In this document: positions 1 through 4,907 of the stretch, one piece after another
Layout: every line of letters begins with the position of its first letter
Position numbering within the stretch: position 1 is the first letter of the stretch
Source: Chlorobiales bacterium
GTDB lineage: Bacteria > Bacteroidota > Chlorobiia > Chlorobiales > Chlorobiaceae
DNA length: 6,216 nt
Direction: 5' to 3'
Assembly (NCBI GenBank): GCA_022360415.1
Contig: JAKSDB010000203.1
Coordinates: forward strand, 1-6,216
The notes under the pieces: generated by a model
What the model saw: only the letters and a program-made list of their open reading frames with translations
The model's database searches: none
What the model was told of the DNA's origin: nothing
Position numbers and translations under genes: made by a program

Positions 1-116
1 CCTTTTGTGGCATCTTCTATTTTTGCCGGTCCGTCAATAGTAATATCGCTATTGCCGACAAGCTCGACCTTGTCAAAATAACGTTCAAGGTACGCCTGTA
101 TTTCGTGAATCTTCAT
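1..116 (-). CDS. lpxD: Probable LpxD N-terminus (UDP-3-O-acylglucosamine N-acyltransferase), partial
   Basis: Only the first 38 codons are present; the gene runs off the left edge. The peptide starts MKIHEIQAYLERYF and continues with VELVGNSDITIDGPAKIEDA. This follows the N-terminal uridine-binding domain of LpxD: a short helix (EIxxYL), a strand of the form VELVGxxxIxI, then the G-x-AKIEDAxKG turn. In the family this domain precedes a left-handed beta-helix of hexapeptide repeats, which lies outside the window. LpxD adds the second 3-hydroxyacyl chain in lipid A synthesis at the cytoplasmic face of the inner membrane. The ATG at 116 has no clear Shine-Dalgarno sequence. The gene is divergent from prs, with 135 bp between the two starts. 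Another sugar acyltransferase with the same N-terminal domain remains possible because the catalytic part is not visible. Confidence 0.6.
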   Translation of the reverse strand, partial: MKIHEIQAYLERYFDKVELVGNSDITIDGPAKIEDATK

Positions 117-218
117 TGTTACAATTCTGCCAATTTTTGTTATATTCGTCGGCATTGAGGTTTTTTGAAGATCTGCGGCACGCTCTTTGAGTAGAAGGGC
201 ATTCAATCACAGCCTTAA

Positions 219-224
219 TATAAT
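219..224 (+). promoter_or_regulatory. Candidate -10 box for prs-rplY
   Basis: A perfect TATAAT lies 27 bases before the prs ATG in the divergent lpxD/prs spacer. No good -35 box sits at 16-18 bp: the best TTGA-like hexamer, at 187-192, is 26 bp away. The call therefore rests on the -10 hexamer and its position alone. The spacer also holds a TATAAC on the minus strand (144 to 139) that could serve lpxD, but it is weaker. Confidence 0.35.
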
Positions 225-251
225 CCGTTTCATCCGAAAAAGCAGGGAGCC

Positions 252-1247
252 ATGGCGAATCCGATTAAAATTTTTGCGGGGCGAAGCAATACCGCTTTAG
301 CCGAAAAGATTGCCGAATACCTCGGCGCATCTCTTTGTAACGCTAAGGTAGAAAATTTTTCAGACGGTGAAATCTCGGTAAACTATTTCGAATCTATCAG
401 GGGTTCCGATATGTTTATCATACAGTCTACCAACCCCCCTGCCGATAACCTGATGGAGCTGCTCATCATGATCGATGCCGCCAAGCGCTCTTCAGCCGCA
501 AGAATTACCGCTGTCATCCCCTACTATGGCTATGCGAGACAGGACCGCAAGGATCGCCCAAGAGTGGCGATCACCGCAAAACTGGTTGCGAACCTGCTCA
601 CAATAGCAGGAGCAAACCGTATCCTTACCATGGACCTGCACGCCGCGCAGATTCAGGGCTTTTTCGATATTCCGTTCGACCACCTGTATTCGAGTGTGGT
701 GCTTATCGACCACATTATCAATATGAACCTCAACGGCAACCTCGTCGTCGCTTCGCCGGACGTTGGCGGCGTTAAGCTCGCGAGAACTTTCGCAGAGGCA
801 CTGGGAATAGACCTCGTTATTGTCGACAAGCGGCGGCCCAAGGCAAATGTAGCCGAAGTCATGAATATCATCGGGGATGTTGAAGGCAAGGATGTCCTCC
901 TTGTTGATGACATGATCGACACTGCGGGTACCCTTGTCAACGCCGCGAAAGCAATTCAGGGAGCCGGAGGAAGAAAAGTGTTTGCCGCCGCAACGCACAG
1001 CATCCTTTCCGGCCCGGCCATTGACCGTATTAACAGCTCAGTGCTTGAAAAGGTCATCATCACCGATTCCGTGGTGACCGGCCACGATCCGTCACCAAAG
1101 CTGGAAACCGTCACGGTCAGCAATCTTTTCGGCGAGGCAATCAAGAGAATCTCGGGCGACGACTCTGTCAGTTGTCTGTTTGACAGTAAAAACCTGTCTA
1201 AAATAACCAATAACCATACTCAAGCGATAAAAGCGATCAAGGAATAG
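252..1247 (+). CDS. prs: Ribose-phosphate pyrophosphokinase (PRPP synthase)
   Basis: This cytoplasmic enzyme transfers pyrophosphate from ATP to ribose 5-phosphate, making PRPP for purine, pyrimidine, histidine, tryptophan and NAD synthesis. The 331 residues cover the whole class I family (about 315 in E. coli), with a slightly longer C-terminus. Visible landmarks are the FSDGE segment (36-40), the ATP-contacting YARQDRKDRPR (94-104), the metal-binding signature from DLHAAQIQGFFDIP (128-141), the catalytic loop KRRPKANVAEV (193-203) and the PRPP/ribose-phosphate loop DVLLVDDMIDTAGT (214-227). The ATG at 252 gives the normal MANPIKIFAGRSN beginning. A purine-rich AGGGAG ends only two bases before it, closer than usual for a Shine-Dalgarno site. 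The stop codon is one base before the rplY start, so the two genes form an operon, a common prs neighbourhood. No key residue is missing. Confidence 0.97.
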   Translation: MANPIKIFAGRSNTALAEKIAEYLGASLCNAKVENFSDGEISVNYFESIRGSDMFIIQSTNPPADNLMELLIMIDAAKRSSAARITAVIPYYGYARQDRKDRPRVAITAKLVANLLTIAGANRILTMDLHAAQIQGFFDIPFDHLYSSVVLIDHIINMNLNGNLVVASPDVGGVKLARTFAEALGIDLVIVDKRRPKANVAEVMNIIGDVEGKDVLLVDDMIDTAGTLVNAAKAIQGAGGRKVFAAATHSILSGPAIDRINSSVLEKVIITDSVVTGHDPSPKLETVTVSNLFGEAIKRISGDDSVSCLFDSKNLSKITNNHTQAIKAIKE

Positions 1248-1248
1248 C

Positions 1249-1890
1249 ATGGAAAGTACTGTACTCAATGTTGAACCAAGGGTTTGCAACAAAAACGAAG
1301 CAAAAAAATTACGCGGAGAAGGAAAAGTTCCGGCGGTCATCTACCATAAGGGGGAAGAAACCATCCATGTCTCTGTTAACGGGCTTGCTTTGGACAAGCT
1401 GGTGCATTCGTCAGGATCACACATTGTCAATCTCAAGTTTCCTGACGGTAAGTCGAAGCGTTCTTTTCTGAAAGACATCCAGTTCGATCGTGTTACCGAC
1501 AGGGTAATACATGCTGATTTTCAGTTTTTCTCGGCAGGGGAAGTTCTTGAAATTGATGTACCTACCAGTTTCATCGGAAATTCTCCCGGGATCGATGCCG
1601 GAGGAAAGATGCAGGTCATCCGGCATTCGCTGACCGTGAAAGGAAAACCGTCAAATATCCCGGAACATATCACGATCGACATTTCGGGGCTCGAGCTCGG
1701 CCAGACAATGCACATCAGTGAAATTCCTGCCGAAACGTATGAAGGAAAATTCGATATTGTGGGTGACCCTGAAACGCCTGTCGTTTCGGTTCACGCACCG
1801 AGAGTGGAAGCCGAGGAGGAGCCTGAAACCGTTGCAGAAGAAGGCGCAGAGGAAAGCACTGAGGAAACAGACTCCGAAAAAGAAGAGTAG
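1249..1890 (+). CDS. rplY: Large-subunit ribosomal protein L25 (general stress protein CTC type)
   Basis: This 213-residue protein is the two-domain CTC/TL5 form of L25, which binds 5S rRNA in the large ribosomal subunit. Residues 1-90 form the 5S-binding beta-barrel, with the family segments RGEGKVPAVIY (22-32) and DRVIHADFQFF (84-94). Residues 95-185 form the second all-beta domain. The tail from about 186 is strongly acidic (many E residues, EEPETVAEEGAEE and onward), a frequent ending of long L25 proteins. The start at 1249 is supported by AAGGA at 1239-1243, inside the last codons of prs and five bases upstream, which suggests translational coupling. A strong terminator begins 15 bases after the stop. 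The short E. coli L25 lacks the second domain, so length separates the two types. Confidence 0.96.
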   Translation: MESTVLNVEPRVCNKNEAKKLRGEGKVPAVIYHKGEETIHVSVNGLALDKLVHSSGSHIVNLKFPDGKSKRSFLKDIQFDRVTDRVIHADFQFFSAGEVLEIDVPTSFIGNSPGIDAGGKMQVIRHSLTVKGKPSNIPEHITIDISGLELGQTMHISEIPAETYEGKFDIVGDPETPVVSVHAPRVEAEEEPETVAEEGAEESTEETDSEKEE

Positions 1891-1905
1891 TTCCCTGCTG
1901 TAAAG

Positions 1906-1949
1906 CATAAAAAAAGCTGCTTTTTAAACAAAAAGCAGCTTTTTTTATG
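1906..1949. terminator. Intrinsic terminator after rplY, probably bidirectional
   Basis: Two 20-base arms (1906-1925 and 1930-1949) are perfect reverse complements around the 4-base loop AAAC. The core is GCTGC/GCAGC. The outer arm is a run of seven A on the left and seven T on the right, which gives the U-tract on either strand. The position, 15 bases after the rplY stop, marks it as the end of the prs-rplY transcript. No gene converges on it here, so its use on the minus strand is not required by the layout. Confidence 0.92.
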
Positions 1950-2065
1950 GGCACCTTTAAAAAGTGTCATGAGCGAGCAAAGTGTAAGGCGGACGGAGCG
2001 GAGAAACCCCCTCCTATCCGGCCAACGCAGCAATTTGGGCGCGCAATAAGTTTTTAGAGGTGCCC
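1949..2065. mobile_element. MITE-like 117-bp element with terminal inverted repeats
   Basis: The ends are GGGCACCTTTAAAAA (1949-1963) and, read as reverse complement from 2065 to 2051, GGGCACCTCTAAAAA: 14 of 15 positions match. Directly outside each end is the same tetramer TTAT (1945-1948 and 2066-2069), as expected for a target-site duplication. The interior is GC-richer than the ends and has no coding capacity. It contains an imperfect internal dyad, GGCGGACGGAG near 1988 against CTCCTATCCGGCC near 2020. The structure fits a small non-autonomous transposon derivative. Ends of this kind recall IS5-superfamily elements, but that family link is a guess. An alternative is a structured RNA or a protein-binding intergenic repeat. 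The left end overlaps the last base of the rplY terminator. Confidence 0.55.
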
Positions 2066-2067
2066 TT

Positions 2068-2145
2068 ATGAATAAAAGAGCATTGGACAAACCTATTAAT
2101 GCCTGTGAAACAGTTGCTCCGGAATACAAAGCTCCCACTGTATGA
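2068..2145 (+). CDS. Possible 25-residue leader ORF before the permease
   Basis: This short frame reads MNKRALDKPINACETVAPEY and a few more residues to a TGA at 2143-2145. Its support is positional: AGAGGTG at 2055-2061 is a good Shine-Dalgarno sequence six bases before the ATG, better than anything in front of the permease. It overlaps the permease start in another frame, so it could affect permease translation. The peptide resembles nothing I know. The Shine-Dalgarno sequence lies inside the right inverted repeat of the 117-bp element, so it may be coincidental. Confidence 0.2.
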   Translation: MNKRALDKPINACETVAPEYKAPTV

Positions 2146-3589
2146 CCTTCTTATACCGGGACTCGGCCTCTTGCGAACGAAAAAGAAAGGCCTGGGACTT
2201 TTTGTTATCGTATCATTTTTTTCCTTTCTGTCTCTGCTTCTGTGGCGTCACGAGCTGGTGTTCATCAGTCTGCACTCATTCTTTACCAGCCTCTCGCTTC
2301 TGGCCGTTTCCCCGGAAAGCTTCCGTCAGGTTTTCACTCTGGAAATACTTGAGTTCTGGATAGCATCCCTCTATACAGTGCTTGCACCGCTGCTTCTGGG
2401 AGTGTTTTCCGTTCGAACACTGAAAAAAAACCTTGCCGGAACGCAGAGTCATCCCGAGGGAGAGTTGAGCCTTCGGGAAATCGGATGGCAATCCTTCAAA
2501 AAGCATACCATTGCTATCCAGGCTTCTGTTGTGGTATTCGTCCTTTATTCAATGGCCTTTCTTGCCCCGTTCGTATCGCCATTCAGCCCTTATGAACAAC
2601 AGGATTTTCTCGTCACGGCCTACAAGCAGCCTTTTACACGAATAGACGCGCTTGTTCTCGATGAGAGGAAAGGGGTCACCATTCCACTTCGCCAGGGAGA
2701 CAACCTGCGTGACAGGCTCACAAACATCCTTATCGGTGATTTTCAGGCACTGAAAAACCGGAACGAACCCAATAAGCTGCGTTTTGTAGACAGTTACCGG
2801 ATCGATGGCGACACGGTTGTCTATCAGCAGGGTCCAAGGCAGAAAACCATACCTGTCGCTTCGCTTGCTGGCGGCAAGGATTACACCGGAAGGCAGCCGG
2901 GTTTTGTTGTCACACGCTCATTTCTTCTCGGAACAGACCAGTACGGGCGTGACATTCTGAGCAGAGTCATCTATGGATCGAGAATCTCACTTTCAATCGG
3001 TTTCCTTGTCGTTCTGATCTCGGTCACTCTCGGAACGATCGTCGGGGTTACCTCAGGCTATTTCGGCGGGATCGTCGATAACATGCTCATGCGCGTCGTC
3101 GATGTTCTCATAGCCTTCCCGGCGCTCTTTCTGATACTCATAATTATAGCCACCTTCGGCAATTCGATCTTTCTGATAGTCATCACTCTCTCTTTCACGG
3201 GCTGGATGGGGGTTTCCCGAATTGTCCGCAGCCAGGTACTTTCGCTGAAAGAGCAGGAGTTCATCCTTGCCGCGAAATCGCTCGGACTCTCAAACCTGCG
3301 GATCATTTTCCGGCACCTCGTCCCCAACACATTGACACCGGTCATTGTAGCAGCAACACTCCGCATTGGAAGCATAATCCTTACCGAGGCAGGCCTTTCC
3401 TTCCTCGGCCTCGGTGTCCAGCCTCCGACCCCAAGCTGGGGCAACATCATCAACGAAGGACGCGACAGCTTGCTCAACCACTGGTGGATTTCAACCTTTC
3501 CGGGTATAGCGATCCTGACAACCGTGGTCTGCTTCAACCTTATCGGGGACGGCGTCCGTGACGCGCTCGATCCCAGAATGCGCGGATAA
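2099..3589 (+). CDS. ABC transporter permease, DppC/OppC/YejE type, with extra N-terminal membrane domain
   Basis: This is an inner-membrane permease subunit of a peptide/nickel-type ABC importer (496 residues; DppC and OppC are about 300). The C-terminal half is canonical: LGTDQYGRDILSRVIYGSRIS (277-297), the EAA loop EFILAAKSLGLSNLRIIFRHLVPN (387-410) that docks the ATPase, SFLGLGVQPPTPSWGNI (434-450) and the ending GDGVRDALDPRMRG. An OppC_N-like first helix lies near 137-160. Two things are added: about 115 N-terminal residues with three hydrophobic segments (roughly 33-49, 53-70, 84-104) after a PGLGLLRTKKKGLG motif, and a long external loop at about 161-275, comparable to the one in YejE. 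The ATG at 2099 is the only ATG upstream of the conserved part in this frame; an in-frame stop lies at 2069-2071 and no strong ribosome site is seen. No partner permease, ATPase or binding protein is in the window, so the substrate is unknown. Confidence 0.9.
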   Translation: MPVKQLLRNTKLPLYDLLIPGLGLLRTKKKGLGLFVIVSFFSFLSLLLWRHELVFISLHSFFTSLSLLAVSPESFRQVFTLEILEFWIASLYTVLAPLLLGVFSVRTLKKNLAGTQSHPEGELSLREIGWQSFKKHTIAIQASVVVFVLYSMAFLAPFVSPFSPYEQQDFLVTAYKQPFTRIDALVLDERKGVTIPLRQGDNLRDRLTNILIGDFQALKNRNEPNKLRFVDSYRIDGDTVVYQQGPRQKTIPVASLAGGKDYTGRQPGFVVTRSFLLGTDQYGRDILSRVIYGSRISLSIGFLVVLISVTLGTIVGVTSGYFGGIVDNMLMRVVDVLIAFPALFLILIIIATFGNSIFLIVITLSFTGWMGVSRIVRSQVLSLKEQEFILAAKSLGLSNLRIIFRHLVPNTLTPVIVAATLRIGSIILTEAGLSFLGLGVQPPTPSWGNIINEGRDSLLNHWWISTFPGIAILTTVVCFNLIGDGVRDALDPRMRG

Positions 3590-3608
3590 CCGAAACCGGA
3601 CAGAAACG

Positions 3609-3890
3609 ATGAAGAAAACAAAAAAACTGGAACTCCTTGAACACGCCGTCACAAAAACCGGATACAAGTTACGGTATGAAAAAGGAAACTTCCTCGGCGG
3701 CGATTGCCGCTTGAGAGACGATAACATTATCGTCGTCAACAAGTTTCTGCCGATAGAAAGCAAGATATACACCATCGCGCGCGTCCTGCACAAGCTCAAC
3801 CCCGCCGACTGCCCCGCAGAAGTCAGGAAAATTATCGAGGATTCCGGTCTCAGCACCGGCAACCAGTTACCGCTGATCGAGAATGAATAA
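3609..3890 (+). CDS. Conserved 93-residue protein of unknown function
   Basis: The protein is small, charged and soluble, with no signal peptide or membrane segment. It starts MKKTKKLELLEHAVTKTGYK and carries the segment RYEKGNFLGGDCRL (residues 22-35), then IIVVNKFLPIESKIYTIARVL. I recall similar short proteins (GxFxGGxCR, then a strand IVVNK and an LPxExKI helix) in Chlorobiota and Bacteroidota, where they are unnamed. The ATG at 3609 is 19 bases after the permease stop, so co-transcription with the permease is likely. A GTG at 3558 would extend it by 17 residues overlapping the permease, but those residues look like read-through of the other gene. No strong Shine-Dalgarno site or downstream terminator is seen. 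A functional link to the permease cannot be inferred from adjacency alone. Confidence 0.75.
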   Translation: MKKTKKLELLEHAVTKTGYKLRYEKGNFLGGDCRLRDDNIIVVNKFLPIESKIYTIARVLHKLNPADCPAEVRKIIEDSGLSTGNQLPLIENE

Positions 3891-3954
3891 TTACAATTAT
3901 CGATAGAAAACAGCCAACCAGATCGTCGGTTTTTCTCTGTCGGTCCAGAGAACC

Positions 3955-4125
3955 TTATAGCACAATCACCCATTCCGACTCATCCTGGTCGTACCAGCCG
4001 CTCTCCGGGGACGAATGGCCATCTGAAACGATGCGCTCGATGCGAACAGTCGCAGATCGAACCAGATCCTCAACCACTTCATTTGACATGTCTTCCGGCA
4101 ATGAGGAAAAGATGTTTTGAGTCAT
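3955..4125 (-). pseudogene. Truncated cupin-domain protein
   Basis: The frame encodes 56 residues: MTQNIFSSLPEDMSNEVVED, then VRIERIVSDGHSSPESGWYDQDESEWVIVL and a TAA. This matches the first half of a family of small cupin proteins of about 105-110 residues, in which the IERIVSxGHxSPxxxWYDQxExEWVxVL segment is followed by KG(S/A) and the rest of the barrel. Here TAA stands where the Lys codon AAA is expected, and the next two codons still read Gly-Ser. Beyond that the similarity stops before the neighbouring gene end at 3890, so the second half, including the later cupin metal-ligand motif, is missing. Translation start signals are intact: AAGGAG at 4140-4135 lies nine bases upstream, and the ATG overlaps the stop of the four-helix-bundle gene (ATGA). 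A short functional product cannot be excluded. Confidence 0.72.
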
Positions 4126-4799
4126 CCTTGGCTTCTCCTTTTAGCACTACGAACTCTGTAAAGCCTCTCGGTAAACCCACCTTCATTTTCAAAATCCTGC
4201 GCCAGTCGGCTAACTTGGCGGTCAAGAAAATAGCAGACGAGATTAATCAGCGACAACGCGGCATTAGCTGCAAGACAAGCTGAACTCAGGAGATCAGACT
4301 GACACGGACGTGCATGGACATTCACGGACTCTGGTCGAAAATAGTCCGTATCCGAACGTTTTTCTCTATCAGTCTGTGTTCGTCCTTGTCCGTCCGTGCT
4401 CGTCCCAAGCGTTCTCTCTTTCTTCACCCAGCGCTGCACCTCCTCCAGGGACTGACATTTCAGTTCCTTGAAACGCTCAAGTGCGGGATGGTTCGGTTTA
4501 AACTCAGGCAACCCTCTTTGCCTCAGGAAATCCTCATAATCCAGCCTCAACTCCTCAAGGCTCGCTCGTGCCACCTGTGTAAGCTTCAACTCAGTCTTTT
4601 TCGAGGTTGCTGACGCCAATGAACCTTCGGCGATATTCTGTACTCCGCTTCGCGCAGCCTGCACCATCTGATCCTTAGTGCGACTGAATTTATCGATATA
4701 CAGCTCCACAAACCGCACAGTTAGATCATAGACCAACCTTGCAACCTGAAAACTTTTCAAGTTGCGATAACCACCGTGTTTAGGGATCAGATCAGACAT
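4122..4799 (-). CDS. Four-helix-bundle protein (S23/IVP family) with C-terminal suffix domain
   Basis: Residues 10-97 match the four-helix-bundle family first known from ORFs inside 23S rRNA intervening sequences: HGGYRNLKSFQVARLVYDLT, then SRTKDQMVQAARSGVQNIAEG (39-59) and KKTELKLTQVARASLEELRLDYEDFLRQRG. Residues about 176-222 match the suffix domain that follows it in the longer members, ending LDRQVSRLAQDFENEGGFTERLYRVR. At 225 residues this is the long form. The linker (about 132-172) is hydrophilic and built from short DNA repeats, as described separately. It has no enzymatic motif; members form small oligomers with a basic surface and their cellular role is not established. The gene is freestanding, not in an rRNA gene. 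The ATG at 4799 gives the usual beginning with only a weak ribosome site; its stop overlaps the cupin start by the ATGA arrangement, a pairing I recall from other genomes. Confidence 0.88.
   Translation of the reverse strand: MSDLIPKHGGYRNLKSFQVARLVYDLTVRFVELYIDKFSRTKDQMVQAARSGVQNIAEGSLASATSKKTELKLTQVARASLEELRLDYEDFLRQRGLPEFKPNHPALERFKELKCQSLEEVQRWVKKERTLGTSTDGQGRTQTDREKRSDTDYFRPESVNVHARPCQSDLLSSACLAANAALSLINLVCYFLDRQVSRLAQDFENEGGFTERLYRVRSAKRRSQG
4303..4405. repeat. Two opposed arrays of a 10-bp repeat inside the four-helix-bundle gene
   Basis: On the plus strand, three 10-bp units lie at 4303-4332: CACGGACGTG, CATGGACATT, CACGGACTCT. Three units of the opposite polarity lie at 4376-4405: GTGTTCGTCC, TTGTCCGTCC, GTGCTCGTCC. 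The 8-mer CACGGACG at 4303-4310 is exactly complementary to CGTCCGTG at 4391-4398, and CAGACTGA at 4295-4302 to TCAGTCTG at 4369-4376. A 43-bp spacer with one degenerate unit near 4344 separates the arrays. Translated on the minus strand, the arrays give STDGQGRTQTD and SVNVHARPCQS, which make up most of the protein linker. Ten is not a multiple of three, so the coding frame shifts from one unit to the next. Confidence 0.75.
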
Positions 4800-4841
4800 T
4801 GGGAAGTTTCCATAAACAAAACACCTTACCCTGGAATATTC

Positions 4842-4869
4842 ATCATAATTGCTGAAATAAGCAAGTAAA
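4842..4869 (-). promoter_or_regulatory. Weak candidate promoter for the four-helix-bundle/cupin pair
   Basis: Read on the minus strand, TTTACT (4869-4864) and TATGAT (4847-4842) are separated by 16 bp, with the -10 box about 42 bases before the ATG at 4799. The 108-bp spacer is AT-rich, so chance matches are likely. No clear terminator for the upstream comEC gene is seen in the spacer, so read-through from comEC is an alternative source of transcript. Confidence 0.3.
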
Positions 4870-4907
4870 TATCGTCATATTTTTACATGGAATTCTTAAT
4901 AGTTTCT

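Noticed and set aside
492..998. 168-residue open frame antisense to prs
   Set aside because: It lies fully inside the well-supported prs gene, resembles no family, and follows from the codon bias of the plus-strand gene.
2423..2430. Run of eight A in the permease gene, considered as a phase-variable or frameshift site
   Set aside because: The frame is intact, the run encodes ordinary Lys-Lys-Asn, and no stimulatory structure or meaningful alternative-frame product is evident.
3058..3621. 187-residue open frame antisense to the permease
   Set aside because: It mirrors the conserved permease domain, is rich in Arg, Ser and Met as expected of an antisense shadow, and has no family resemblance.
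3933..3952. Hairpin with 7-bp arms TTCTCTG/CAGAGAA just past the cupin stop, considered as a terminator
   Set aside because: No T-run follows the stem on either strand and the stem is short, so it is not a convincing terminator; it may be chance near the deletion junction.
4314..4613. 99-residue plus-strand frame opposite the four-helix-bundle gene
   Set aside because: The minus-strand frame encodes a recognisable two-domain protein; this one is its complement, with no family match.
4122..4799. The four-helix-bundle gene as part of a 23S rRNA intervening sequence
   Set aside because: No rRNA sequence flanks it: a cupin remnant and comEC lie on either side, so this is a freestanding copy.
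4867..4882. Dyad AAATAT-CGTC-ATATTT downstream of comEC, considered as a terminator or operator
   Set aside because: The arms are purely A/T and six bases long in an AT-rich spacer, so a chance origin is likely.
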